A DNA stretch of 64,000 nt from the NCBI RefSeq assembly GCF_001682865.1, contig NZ_MAQX01000011.1, forward strand, positions 650,987 to 714,986, read 5' to 3'. Shown here piece after piece: positions 44,845-53,385 of this stretch. Position 1 is the stretch's first letter. Each line of letters begins with the position of its first letter. The notes under the pieces were generated by a model that did no database searches, had not been told where the DNA came from, and saw nothing but the letters and a program-made list of their open reading frames with translations. This DNA comes from Bacillus sp. FJAT-26390 (GTDB lineage Bacteria > Bacillota > Bacilli > Paenibacillales > Paenibacillaceae). The translations under genes and the position numbers were made by a program.

Positions 44845-45270
44845 TGTGTGCAACCTTTCTATGAGAAGATTTTTGGGTAAGCGTGAACGTGTTGAAAATA
44901 AGCACCGATGAATACGCATTACGCTTCATTTTTGGCTTGTTTTATCATAGAATGGTAGTCAGCGAGGCGCATCGGCCTGCTCCTTGCCATTCATTAGCTA
45001 AACGGCCGGCGACTCGTCTTCATGAGCGCCATTCGTTTAATTGACCATATACCGGGCCTATACCGCGACATTGCGATTATTATATTATTTTAACATTAGG
45101 CAATAGCGGAATCAATTTAATATTTTCATAATTATTTGCACTATTTTACTACAATCATAAACTTCACATGTCGGCTTTTTGGCCGTACAACCTCCGTCTG
45201 TGAGAGTGATAAGCATATCATAAGTTCTAATTTTGCATTCATTTTATTTTATCAGAAGGATGTGTGCGTT
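44845..45270. other. Intergenic region between divergent gltB and the SGNH hydrolase gene
   Basis: 426 bp without a supported gene. The middle (about 45075-45130) is very AT-rich and holds a minus-strand TATAAT without a good -35 partner, a possible gltB promoter with a leader of some 230 nt. A weak stem GGCG-ACTC/GAG-CGCC lies at 45007-45029. I saw no GltC-type ATCTC-GAGAT box, T-box or recognisable riboswitch. Confidence 0.4.
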
Positions 45271-46614
45271 TTGTATAGCAAGTTTAGGAAAGTCTTGCTG
45301 CGCGCAGCGGCCGGTGTCATGATCTCCGCTTTGATGGCGTCAGCGTTTGCCCAGCCTCTCATGGTTGCTCCAAACGGAGGGCAATCGGCAGTCGCCTATG
45401 CAGCATCCCAATCGGACAATCCTATTGAAGAGAAGATTTACAAAATCGTCGCAGTGGGCGATTCCGTAACAGCCGGTTACGAGTTTGGGTTTACCGAGCA
45501 CTCGATTCCGTATGGCTATGTTGAGCATGTCTACGAGCAGGCTCTCTTCCACGGCCTTCGATCAGCTTATTCCAATTATGGCGTGTTGGGACTGAAGACT
45601 GCGGGGCTGAAGCGTTGGATGGAGGCGGTCGCTGGCGGAGAGAGCGTGAAAAGCGCGGATATTCAAAGCAATCTTCCCGACCCTCGCGCAGACCGCATAT
45701 TCGCCGAGACTAAGCAGCTGCGGGAGGCTATAACCGAGGCTAGCTTGATCGTAATGACGATCGGCGGCAACGACATGTATTCCGTGCTTGCGAAGCTCGA
45801 AGCCGGAGCGGATCAAACGGAAGCAGCAGCCGTACGTGAAAACACGCTTGCCAGTTACGAGGCTGAGCTGGAAGCCTCGCTTCGATTAATGCTAAGCCTG
45901 CAGCCGAAAGCAGAGATCGTCATTGCAGATCAGTATTTGCCGATCCCGCAGCCTATCAAGGTAGGAGAGTTATTTTTTCCATTGTATCCCGAAGGTGATC
46001 GTTTGTTTCTTCTAGATAGCGTCAAACAGCTGCGCGAGCGTCTTAATTTGGTATCGGAACGACTAACGAAGGATGGCTTTCGCATTCGAATCGCAAACGT
46101 CGCCTCTTCATTTGTAGGCAATGAGCTTGCCTTCACCTCTATTGCCAAAGGAGATATTCATCCTAGCCGAGCCGGCTATGCGGCAATGGGCAAGGCGTTT
46201 GCGAAGGCCATTTGGAACGATTACCGGGTAGTGAAGCCGAGGGAGAGCCATGTGCCTGTATCGATTGTTGTCAAAGGCAAAGAGCTTATAAGTGCCAATA
46301 AACCGCTTCTTGTTCAAAATCGAACCTATGTGCCGCTCCGCAGCATTACGGATGCGACGGGAGCCGCCATTACATGGAATGCCAAAACTCAGACTGCATC
46401 CATCAAGCTGCAAAGCGGAACAGTAGATATTACCGCCGGTTCGACTACATATAGGAGCAACAGCGTGACTAAGCCGCTGCAGGCGCCGCCCGCTTTCATC
46501 CATTCGAGCGGCCATACAAGCACGCTTTACGTGCCGCTGGCCGCCATATCCGAAGGCTTGCAATTTCAAGTCGTTTACCGCGATACGTTAAAAACGGTCT
46601 TCATTAATAAATAA
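45271..46614 (+). CDS. Secreted SGNH/GDSL hydrolase with C-terminal stalk domain
   Basis: 447 residues from TTG 45271 behind AGAAGGA; GTG 45262 is possible. A signal peptide (about 1-45) is followed by an SGNH esterase/lipase domain with the nucleophile S65 in VGDSVTAG, the block III GGND and the final DIHPSRAGY. The last 110 residues (ISANKPLLVQNRTYVPLRSI, then ITWNAKTQTASI) are a copper-amine-oxidase-N-like or stalk domain, a common wall- or matrix-associated module in Paenibacillus exported proteins. It is likely an extracellular esterase; the substrate is unknown. Confidence 0.85.
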   Translation: MYSKFRKVLLRAAAGVMISALMASAFAQPLMVAPNGGQSAVAYAASQSDNPIEEKIYKIVAVGDSVTAGYEFGFTEHSIPYGYVEHVYEQALFHGLRSAYSNYGVLGLKTAGLKRWMEAVAGGESVKSADIQSNLPDPRADRIFAETKQLREAITEASLIVMTIGGNDMYSVLAKLEAGADQTEAAAVRENTLASYEAELEASLRLMLSLQPKAEIVIADQYLPIPQPIKVGELFFPLYPEGDRLFLLDSVKQLRERLNLVSERLTKDGFRIRIANVASSFVGNELAFTSIAKGDIHPSRAGYAAMGKAFAKAIWNDYRVVKPRESHVPVSIVVKGKELISANKPLLVQNRTYVPLRSITDATGAAITWNAKTQTASIKLQSGTVDITAGSTTYRSNSVTKPLQAPPAFIHSSGHTSTLYVPLAAISEGLQFQVVYRDTLKTVFINK

Positions 46615-46620
46615 ACGGCT

Positions 46621-47016
46621 TTATTTGTATTCCTTAAGAAGCTGCTGCATTTGCTCAAGCCCTTTTGCAGCCCAGCGCTGCAAGCGATCAAGCCCGGCTG
46701 CTTCCGCTTCTGCAGCAGCTCTTAGCGAAGCGTTGTACTCCGGAATGCTCCCAGTATGCTTCTTTATGTCACGAATCAGAACATTCGTTTTCTCCGTATA
46801 GCTAAGCGCGCGCCGCTCGTGAAAAATAGGAACATCCGGGTTATACGGATTATGCAAATCGCCTTGCTCAGGATGCTTGACTACAGCCAACACCTTAACG
46901 AGCGCGCGCGGTCCATTTAATTCGAGAAGCTCGCCGATATACTGGCCAGAGCGGATTTCCGCTCGAACGAAATCCCCAATTTTCAAACTTTGATCTTCTT
47001 GATCAAATAATTCCAT
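46621..47016 (-). CDS. kapB: Kinase-associated protein B (KapB) family
   Basis: 131 residues. An N-terminal SH3-like barrel with the KapB pattern (GQYIGELLEL, ALVKVLAVVKHPEQGDLHNP, DVPIFHERRALSY) is followed by a helical C-terminus. In B. subtilis KapB is a lipoprotein needed for KinB signalling to the sporulation phosphorelay; here there is no lipobox, and the protein looks cytoplasmic. It is convergent with the SGNH hydrolase, 6 bp apart. Confidence 0.82.
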   Translation of the reverse strand: MELFDQEDQSLKIGDFVRAEIRSGQYIGELLELNGPRALVKVLAVVKHPEQGDLHNPYNPDVPIFHERRALSYTEKTNVLIRDIKKHTGSIPEYNASLRAAAEAEAAGLDRLQRWAAKGLEQMQQLLKEYK

Positions 47017-47073
47017 TTAGCATCATCCTTGCTGTTTATTTTTTATCCACTTGTAAAATATATGTAAATATAG

Positions 47074-47101
47074 TTGACTCTAAGGATACATATCATAATA
47101 A
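47074..47101 (+). promoter_or_regulatory. Possible promoter of the glycosyltransferase gene at 47220
   Basis: TTGACT (47074-47079), 16-nt spacer, TAATAA (47096-47101), about 120 bp upstream of the start codon. Confidence 0.4.
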
Positions 47102-47219
47102 TATGCTCATCTGCTTTTAAGGATAAATTATGGACCGCTATATTCGCAACACTATCGGATAAAACTTGTGTTAGTCGCACTTGCATCGTAATATGGAATT
47201 AGAAAAGTAGGTGGAATGA

Positions 47220-48335
47220 ATGCGTAAGAAAAGAGTGCTTCTGCTCTCTGAAGGCTTTGGCTCCGGTCATACTCAAGCTGCCTATGCGCTCGCTGTCGGA
47301 CTAAAGCAATTATGTCCGGGGATTCAGACCCGCGTCATCGAGCTTGGAAAATTTCTTAATCCGGTGCTTGGTCCATGGATCATATCTGCATATCGCAAAA
47401 CGGTAAGCAAACAGCCTAAGATGGTCGGTCTTATGTACCGCAGTAACTATAAAAAATCGTTTAACCGCCTTACACAGCTTGCGCTTCATCGCATGTTTTA
47501 TACCCAAACGTCTCAAGTCATCTCGCAGCTTAAGCCGGATTTAATTGTATGCACGCATCCCGGCCCCAACGCCGTTGTAGCTAGACTTAAACGTTTAGGG
47601 CTGGATATCCCGCTTTACACGCTTATAACCGATTACGACGCGCATGGCTCTTGGGTAAACACGGAGGTGAACCGGTATCTGGTGTCATCTCCTCTTGTGA
47701 AGGATCGCCTTATTGACAAGGGCATCGCGGATAATCGCATTGAGGTTACGGGTATTCCCGTTCATCCGAATTTCTGGCATACATACGATAAAGAGGAAGT
47801 ACGAGAACAGTTCCAGCTAAAAAACATGCCGACGGTACTTATTATGGGCGGCGGCTGGGGCATCATGTATGAGGACAATGCCCTCGAGTACATGACCAAA
47901 TGGCGGGAGAGCACCCAGCTTATATACTGCGTTGGCTCGAATGAGAAGATGAAGGATAAGATGCTCGCCGATCCGCTTTTCCAGCATCCGAACATCCGTA
48001 TCCTTGGGTTCACGCGCGAGGTTAACAAGCTGATGGACATATCGGATCTGCTTATTACGAAGCCCGGCGGCATGACCTGCACCGAGGGGATGAGCAAGGG
48101 AATACCGATGCTCTTTTATGAACCGATCCCGGGTCAAGAAGAGGAAAACTGCGAATACTTTATAAGCAATGGTTTTGGGGAAATGCTCGACTCAAACGAT
48201 ACCGTAGATCGATGGTTTTCGCTTATCCACGAGCCTTACGCCTCTGGTCAATTCAGAGACGGTCTGCTTACCAAGCGGAATCAACAATACGACCCGACGA
48301 GTTGCCCGAAAGCCGTCCTGCGCCTCATGCAGTGA
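47220..48335 (+). CDS. MGDG-synthase/UgtP-like glycosyltransferase (GT28)
   Basis: 371 residues. N-terminal MGDG-synthase domain (LLLSEGFGSGHTQAAYAL, LKPDLIVCTHP) and C-terminal GT28 nucleotide-sugar domain (IMGGGWGIM, then LLITKPGGMTCTEGMSKGIPML, FYEPIPGQEEENCEYF). This is the family of UgtP/YpfP, which adds glucose to diacylglycerol on the inner membrane face for glycolipids and lipoteichoic acid anchors. An undecaprenyl-linked MurG role is unlikely given the MGDG_synth domain. The gene ends within its own terminator stem. Confidence 0.85.
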   Translation: MRKKRVLLLSEGFGSGHTQAAYALAVGLKQLCPGIQTRVIELGKFLNPVLGPWIISAYRKTVSKQPKMVGLMYRSNYKKSFNRLTQLALHRMFYTQTSQVISQLKPDLIVCTHPGPNAVVARLKRLGLDIPLYTLITDYDAHGSWVNTEVNRYLVSSPLVKDRLIDKGIADNRIEVTGIPVHPNFWHTYDKEEVREQFQLKNMPTVLIMGGGWGIMYEDNALEYMTKWRESTQLIYCVGSNEKMKDKMLADPLFQHPNIRILGFTREVNKLMDISDLLITKPGGMTCTEGMSKGIPMLFYEPIPGQEEENCEYFISNGFGEMLDSNDTVDRWFSLIHEPYASGQFRDGLLTKRNQQYDPTSCPKAVLRLMQ

Positions 48336-48350
48336 CGGCTTTCTTTCTAA
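48308..48350 (+). terminator. Terminator overlapping the 3' end of the GT28 gene
   Basis: Perfect 10-bp stem GAAAGCCGTC / GACGGCTTTC with inner CTGC/GCAG, followed by TTTC. The stop codon lies within the stem. Confidence 0.7.
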
Positions 48351-48419
48351 TAAATGAATGAAGCATAAATGGTAAGCCCTTATCCAAATAGTATAAATGA
48401 CGAAGGGAGCTGTTTTTTT

Positions 48420-49835
48420 ATGAGTTCGCATATGACAGACGGGAAAACTATTATTTTGAGGATCGAAATCGATACCAAGATCGCCCAGTTTGGACGAGCT
48501 GCCACAGCAATCGAGAAAGCCGGCGGCGATATCGTCGCCATTGACGTCATACATACGGATAAAAACAAAAGCTTACGCGACTTAACGGTCAAAATTATGG
48601 AGCAAGGCACGGCCGAGCGGCTGACGGCGGCGCTAAAAACATTAGCCGGTATCCGCTTAGTCCATATTTCCGACCGTACCTTCCTTCTGCATCTTGGCGG
48701 AAAAATAACGATCCAGCCCAAAACCCCCATTCAGAACCGCGACGATTTGTCCCGCGTTTATACGCCTGATGTCGCTAGAGTTTGCCAAGCTATTTTTGAA
48801 GAGCCCTCCAAGGCATTTACGCTCACCGTAAAAAGAAATATGGTCGCAGTCGTCTCCGACGGCAGCGCCGTGCTCGGTCTAGGCAATATCGGCCCGTATG
48901 CGGCTATGCCGGTCATGGAAGGCAAAGCGATGCTGTTTAAGCAATTTGCCGATGTAGATGCCTTTCCGATCTGCCTGGACACGCAGGATACAGAATCGAT
49001 CATCGCGACGATCAAGAACCTTGCCCCTGCCTTTGGCGGCATTAACCTAGAAGATATTTCAGCGCCGCGCTGCTTCGAAATCGAGCAGAGGCTGAGGGAA
49101 GAGCTGGATATCCCCGTCTTCCACGATGATCAGCACGGTACGGCAGTCGTCTTATATGCCGGCCTTCTTAATGCGCTTAAGCTCACCGGGCGCACCTTAA
49201 GCGAGGCTCGCATCGTCATCTGCGGAATCGGAGCGGCAGGCACCGCTTGCACCAAAATGCTGCTCGCAGGCGGAGCTCGGCATATCGTCGGCGTTGACCG
49301 CGAAGGCATCTTAACCGCCGACCGATCCTACGAAAATGCGATGTGGCAGTGGTATGCGGACCATACGAATCCGGAGCGTCGCAGCGGCGGGCTTGCGGAA
49401 GCGCTTGTTGGAGCCGATGTATTCATTGGCGTATCAGCCGGCGGCATTTTGACTCGTGCGCACATAGAGACGATGGCCAAGGACCCGATCGTATTCGCGA
49501 TGGCGAATCCGGAGCCTGAGATTAGACCGGAGGCAGCGGAGGATATTGTAGCCGTGTTCGCGACCGGACGCTCCGACTATCCGAATCAGATTAACAACGT
49601 CCTTTGCTTCCCGGGAATTTTCCGCGGGGCGCTCGACAGCCGCGCAACAACGATTAATGAAGAAATGAAGCTTGCGGCGGCGGAAGCCATCGCATCTGCC
49701 ATTAGCGACGATGAGTTAAGCCCGATGTATATCATACCGAGTGTTTTCAATAGCAGAGTCGTTGAAGAGGTTCGCCGCCGCGTTATCCAAGCTGCTCAGC
49801 TAAGCGGCGTCTCGCGCCGCCAGACACGCGAGTAA
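48420..49835 (+). CDS. ACT-domain malic enzyme (NAD(P)-dependent)
   Basis: 471 residues from ATG 48420 with AAGGGAG upstream. An N-terminal ACT-like domain (about 10-80: ILRIEIDTKIAQFGRAATAI) precedes the malic enzyme core: YTPDVARVC, VSDGSAVLGLGNIGPYAAMPVMEGK with the catalytic lysine, FHDDQHGTAVV for metal and malate, and the Rossmann motif GIGAAGTA. It oxidatively decarboxylates malate to pyruvate. The ACT domain suggests allosteric control by a small molecule, probably an amino acid. Cofactor preference is not clear. Confidence 0.9.
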   Translation: MSSHMTDGKTIILRIEIDTKIAQFGRAATAIEKAGGDIVAIDVIHTDKNKSLRDLTVKIMEQGTAERLTAALKTLAGIRLVHISDRTFLLHLGGKITIQPKTPIQNRDDLSRVYTPDVARVCQAIFEEPSKAFTLTVKRNMVAVVSDGSAVLGLGNIGPYAAMPVMEGKAMLFKQFADVDAFPICLDTQDTESIIATIKNLAPAFGGINLEDISAPRCFEIEQRLREELDIPVFHDDQHGTAVVLYAGLLNALKLTGRTLSEARIVICGIGAAGTACTKMLLAGGARHIVGVDREGILTADRSYENAMWQWYADHTNPERRSGGLAEALVGADVFIGVSAGGILTRAHIETMAKDPIVFAMANPEPEIRPEAAEDIVAVFATGRSDYPNQINNVLCFPGIFRGALDSRATTINEEMKLAAAEAIASAISDDELSPMYIIPSVFNSRVVEEVRRRVIQAAQLSGVSRRQTRE

Positions 49836-49857
49836 CAAGCTCCCGGCGCCTAGATGC

Positions 49858-49911
49858 AAAAGCCCCTTGTAAATGGGATAGCATTTCTCCCATCCGCAAG
49901 GGGCTTTTTTT
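49858..49911 (+). terminator. Terminator after the malic enzyme gene
   Basis: Stem AAAAGCCCCTTG / CAAGGGGCTTTT with a second stem ATGGGaTAG / CTcCCAT inside, followed by a run of T. Confidence 0.92.
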
Positions 49912-50232
49912 AAACAAAATTTAACATCTCCACAGCCTCTATCTAAAAAACGGATTGAAACCTGAACGCGCCTACAAACGTATTCGTTCTTATAACTTGC
50001 CATAGATCCAATGAACTAAGTGCACTAAAGCTCGCATTTGCTAATTTCCAACAAACACATGACAACTATCATCTTTTTAACCGATTTAATTATGCTATAA
50101 TTAAAATATCAAGCGCTAAAGCGCTTTTTCAACAAACTGCAGCATATGTTAGCACATAGGGGAAGTTCCAAATGGCATATCTCGTTAAGCAGGCTTTATG
50201 TGCAGGTTAGTTGACGGAAAGGGAGCCTGGTA
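49912..50232. other. Intergenic region upstream of the VTT-domain gene
   Basis: About 320 bp without a supported gene. It holds a plus-strand extended -10 (TATGCTATAAT, 50091-50101) and, just after the presumed start point, a small stem AGCGC-TAAA-GCGCT followed by T5 (50112-50129). Nothing else is recognised. Confidence 0.5.
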
Positions 50233-50886
50233 ATGTTTCAAGCTGTAGTTGACTTTTTAAAAGAATTCGGGCCATTGGGATTGTTTATTCATTCTTTTCT
50301 TGATGCCGTCATTTTTCCCATTCCTGCTTTCTTTCTGCAAGTTTCATTAAGCTTACTCAATCCATCAACTGCGCTATGGCTGGCTACCGTGGGCTATATC
50401 GCCTGTCTTTTAGGTACGCCTGTCGGGTATTATCTAGGGAAAGTAATGGGCAAATCAGTCCTATATAAATTTCTAAAAAAAGAATGGATCGACGCTGCCA
50501 CGGATAAATTCCAGAAAAACGGCGAAGCCGCTATTCTTATTGGCTCGTTTACACCGATCCCGTTCAAAGTGTTTACCATTTTATCCGGCTGCCTGAATTT
50601 CCCATTATGGAGATTGATCGGCTACGCCGCAATCGGCCGAGGATTAAAGTTCTATATCGTTGGTTCCTTATTTTATTTTTACGGACGCGCCGCGGAACAT
50701 ATGGTTAAGGATGTATCCTTATACATTTTCGTAGTGGCCGTACCGCTCGTAGTCGTGTATCTTTTGCTTCGCAAAAGAAGCAACAAGAAAAAAGCGCTGG
50801 CGAGCAAACAAGCAGCCGAGACTCAGAGCGAGCAGGCTGAACCAATCAAACAAGCCGAGAGCACTACGATACAAATCGATTCTTAA
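50233..50886 (+). CDS. VTT/DedA-like membrane protein (YqaA-type)
   Basis: 217 residues with five hydrophobic segments and VTT-domain motifs: HSFLDAVIFPIPAFFLQ near the N-terminus, GTPVGYYLGKVMG, and SFTPIPFKVFTILSG, the equivalent of the DedA arginine/proline motif. A charged tail of about 45 residues follows the last helix. GGAAAGGGAG precedes the ATG. Likely involved in membrane lipid distribution as for other VTT proteins; the specific role is unknown. Confidence 0.82.
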   Translation: MFQAVVDFLKEFGPLGLFIHSFLDAVIFPIPAFFLQVSLSLLNPSTALWLATVGYIACLLGTPVGYYLGKVMGKSVLYKFLKKEWIDAATDKFQKNGEAAILIGSFTPIPFKVFTILSGCLNFPLWRLIGYAAIGRGLKFYIVGSLFYFYGRAAEHMVKDVSLYIFVVAVPLVVVYLLLRKRSNKKKALASKQAAETQSEQAEPIKQAESTTIQIDS

Positions 50887-50906
50887 ATGAAACGCATATG
50901 AATGAG

Positions 50907-50941
50907 AAAGGCAGGTCAGGGAATCCCCTAACCTGCCTTTT
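50907..50941. terminator. Bidirectional terminator
   Basis: AAAGGCAGGT-c-AGGG-gaat-CCCT-a-ACCTGCCTTTT between convergent VTT and CDF genes. Confidence 0.9.
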
Positions 50942-50960
50942 ATTATGAATAACAAGCCTT

Positions 50961-51872
50961 CTAATGCTTCCCTGTCGTACTGACCTCGATATGCTCTACA
51001 AGCACATCCGGCTCAACGTGTACATGAACGCTCATGATGTTGTGCTTGCGACCCATACGCTGCTCGATTTCGTCGCTAATCCGGTGGCTTTCGATGAGTG
51101 TAAGCTCGGGATCCACCTGTACGATAACATCCACGAGCACGTGGCTGCCATGCACTCTTGCTTTAATATCCTTTATCGATTTGACGCCTTTCGTCTTGGC
51201 GATTGTCGTCCGCAGGGAAGAAAGCTCGTTCTCGTCAAAACCATCCGTTAGCGCATGCGTAGAGCTGTAGAAAATTTCCCATGCGGTTTTACATATAATA
51301 ACGCCTACCGCCAAAGCAGCAACAGGATCGAGCCACGGCAAGCCGAACTGTGCTCCTATAATGCCTATAGCTGCGCCAATACTCACTAGCGCATCTGACA
51401 AATTGTCTTTTGCGGCCGCTAGCAAGGCTTGATTATTTATGCGCGTTGCCAGCTTGCGATTGTATAGATAGACGCCGCCCATGCAGGCTGCCGCAAACAA
51501 AGCGATCCATGCCGACATTAAATTTGGAACATGGTGGTCGCTCGCAAACAATGACTTTACTGCTCCAATTAACACTTGGATGCCGACCGTTGCCATAATG
51601 AAGGAGGCAATTAACGCTGCAATCGTCTCCGCGCGAAAATGTCCGTAAGGATGGTCCTTATCAGGCGGCTTCTGAGAAATGCGTAATCCGATTAAAACCG
51701 CCGCCGAAGCAACGATGTCCGTTAAGTTGTTAAACCCGTCTGCAACGAGGGCCCCGGAAACGAACCAATAGCCAGCGCCAAGCTTAATCGCAGAGAGCAC
51801 CAAATAAGCGGCGATGCTTATCCAAGCGCCCTTCTCGCCCTGTTTTATTTCTTCATATTGATCCAGTTTCAA
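50961..51872 (-). CDS. Cation diffusion facilitator family metal exporter
   Basis: 303 residues: six helices (about 15-200) and a C-terminal cytoplasmic metal-sensing domain. Metal-site residues typical of CDF proteins are seen in ADGFNNLTDI and DHPYGHFRAE and in AAKDNLSDALVSIG. The variants N (in FNNLTD) and D (in DNLSD) resemble the manganese-type MneP/YdfM group more than zinc-type HxxxD sites; this is a tentative specificity call. A proton-driven exporter in the plasma membrane. No regulator is adjacent. Confidence 0.88.
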   Translation of the reverse strand: MKLDQYEEIKQGEKGAWISIAAYLVLSAIKLGAGYWFVSGALVADGFNNLTDIVASAAVLIGLRISQKPPDKDHPYGHFRAETIAALIASFIMATVGIQVLIGAVKSLFASDHHVPNLMSAWIALFAAACMGGVYLYNRKLATRINNQALLAAAKDNLSDALVSIGAAIGIIGAQFGLPWLDPVAALAVGVIICKTAWEIFYSSTHALTDGFDENELSSLRTTIAKTKGVKSIKDIKARVHGSHVLVDVIVQVDPELTLIESHRISDEIEQRMGRKHNIMSVHVHVEPDVLVEHIEVSTTGKH

Positions 51873-52087
51873 TACCTCCCCAAACGAGAACCGTATGTAT
51901 TTGTGAGTCTTGAAAATAATCTATCGGTATCATACCCGAGAGAACCTGTGTGGGTCTAGAGAAACAGTGTTTACCAGGTACGCACTTTTATGCATTTACG
52001 CAACAATTCAGTTCTTTATCGGATGGCTAAATGATTAGCATTGACATGTTTTTTAATGTAGATTCCTCCTTGTAAAAAAATAAAAAA

Positions 52088-52110
52088 CAGCCGGAGCAAT
52101 GTCCGGCTGC
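52088..52110 (-). terminator. Terminator after the siderophore-binding protein gene
   Basis: Perfect 8-bp stem CAGCCGGA / TCCGGCTG with a 6-nt loop; a long A-rich tract on the plus strand (52073-52087) gives a T-rich tail on the minus strand. Confidence 0.88.
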
Positions 52111-52121
52111 TTTCACATGAT

Positions 52122-53120
52122 TTATTGAATTTCATAAATTTTATAAAGCTCATCAAGCATTAGGTTAGCTGCAATTACGCCGCCAGCTGTATTCCAGATC
52201 GCATCGCTTACGCGAATGGCCTTGTTGTTTTTCACAACTTGCAGGCTTTGCCATAGCGGGTCCTTCAGCATTTCTTCTTCCATCGCCGTTCCTTTGCCGT
52301 CGCCAGTCTCATAAGTGAAGTAGAAGAGCATATCCGCATCAACCTCTGGCAGACGTTCCTTCGTAATTTCTTCTACGAATGTATCTTTATATTTTTGGCT
52401 ATCAGGACGTGTAATGCCGAGCTTGGAGAACGCAATGCCTGTAAAAGTATCCTCTAGGTAGATACGCGTTTTGCCAGCCATAAAACGAACAACGGATACT
52501 TTTTGGTTCAGCTTGTCGCCTGCTTTAGACTTAAAGTCTGCAGCACGGTTGTCGTATTCAGCAATAACCTTTTCTCCTTCGGTTTTCTTGCCGACTGCAT
52601 CTGCATACAACAAAAAGTTGGATTGCCATGCTCCGCGCAATGTCTCGGAGAAGATCGTTGGCGCAATAGCCGCTAGCTGGTTATAAACTTTCTCTTGGCG
52701 CAGCTTGTTGCCAATAATGAGATCCGGTTTAAGGCTGGCGATCAGCTCGATATTCGGCTGACTTTCTTCGCCGACTTCAGTAACGCCTTCCATGTCTGCT
52801 TTGATATGGTCGTACCAAGGGTCGCCCGTCCACGATTTTACTGCGCCTACCGGTTTAATGCCGAGTGCAAGCAGCGCTTCCGTTCCTTCGTTCGTCAATA
52901 CGACGATACGTGCTGGCGTTCCTTCGATTTTCGTTTCGCCCATTGCATGCGTAATCGTTCTTGCTTCTTCAGTCTTCGGCGTGCCGGAATCATCCGTTGC
53001 AGCCGCATTCCCCTTGCTATCGTTTGACCCGGATTGGCCACACCCCGATACGACTACGGCTAGCGTAAGCAACATAGTAGTTGCAGTCCAAGTGAATTTC
53101 TTCTTTAATGAATGGAACAT
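52122..53120 (-). CDS. Iron-siderophore ABC transporter substrate-binding lipoprotein
   Basis: 332 residues with a signal peptide and lipobox ending at C27 (VVSGCG). FepB/FhuD-type bilobed binding protein: PARIVVLTNEGTEALLALG, then NIELIASLKPDLIIG, ending in a helix that closes the C-lobe. It resembles YfiY-type binding proteins for hydroxamate or carboxylate siderophores, but the ligand cannot be read from sequence. It is divergent from its permease-ATPase operon and preceded by two Fur boxes. Confidence 0.9.
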   Translation of the reverse strand: MFHSLKKKFTWTATTMLLTLAVVVSGCGQSGSNDSKGNAAATDDSGTPKTEEARTITHAMGETKIEGTPARIVVLTNEGTEALLALGIKPVGAVKSWTGDPWYDHIKADMEGVTEVGEESQPNIELIASLKPDLIIGNKLRQEKVYNQLAAIAPTIFSETLRGAWQSNFLLYADAVGKKTEGEKVIAEYDNRAADFKSKAGDKLNQKVSVVRFMAGKTRIYLEDTFTGIAFSKLGITRPDSQKYKDTFVEEITKERLPEVDADMLFYFTYETGDGKGTAMEEEMLKDPLWQSLQVVKNNKAIRVSDAIWNTAGGVIAANLMLDELYKIYEIQ

Positions 53121-53141
53121 TTTATTTTCTCTCCCTCTTAT

Positions 53142-53156
53142 TGAAAATCATTCTCA
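53142..53156. promoter_or_regulatory. Fur box (binding-protein side)
   Basis: TGAAAATCATTCTCA matches the 7-1-7 Fur motif TGATAATnATTATCA with two mismatches. It lies just downstream of the predicted minus-strand start point (TTGACT 53197-53202, 17-nt spacer, TATAGT 53174-53179), so bound Fur would block transcription. Confidence 0.8.
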
Positions 53157-53173
53157 TTGTTATCCCAAACGAA

Positions 53174-53202
53174 ACTATACCAGCTGTGCAACGCAAAGTC
53201 AA
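53174..53202 (-). promoter_or_regulatory. Promoter of the siderophore-binding protein gene
   Basis: -35 TTGACT (53197-53202), 17-nt spacer, -10 TATAGT (53174-53179) on the minus strand, about 55 bp upstream of the start codon and framed by the two Fur boxes. Confidence 0.7.
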
Positions 53203-53209
53203 TAACTAT

Positions 53210-53224
53210 TGATAATGATTTTCA
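53210..53224. promoter_or_regulatory. Fur box (shared or permease side)
   Basis: TGATAATGATTTTCA matches TGATAATnATTATCA in all but two positions. It sits between the two divergent promoters: 7 bp upstream of the plus-strand -35 box and 8 bp upstream of the minus-strand -35 box. Confidence 0.85.
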
Positions 53225-53230
53225 ACTTCA

Positions 53231-53259
53231 TTGACACTATCTAACCGATACCCTAAAAT
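53231..53259 (+). promoter_or_regulatory. Promoter of the siderophore permease-ATPase operon
   Basis: Perfect -35 TTGACA (53231-53236), 17-nt spacer, -10 TAAAAT (53254-53259) on the plus strand, immediately after a Fur box and about 125 bp before the first permease gene. Confidence 0.7.
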
Positions 53260-53385
53260 GTTGGAGTAGCACTAATAGCTTCAATACCAAGGCAATGTTG
53301 AGCACGCTCGTTCAAATATCTCGTTTTTTCCTTGAAACGGTACAGTCATACCTATTAAACACTGAGAAAGAGGCAAGAGGAAATT

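Noticed and set aside
44845..45135. T-box, riboswitch or GltC site in the gltB leader
   Set aside because: No T-box sequence, known aptamer core or ATCTC-GAGAT palindrome could be identified.
50112..50129. Terminator after the promoter upstream of the VTT gene
   Set aside because: The stem is only 5 bp, too short to call an attenuator with any confidence.
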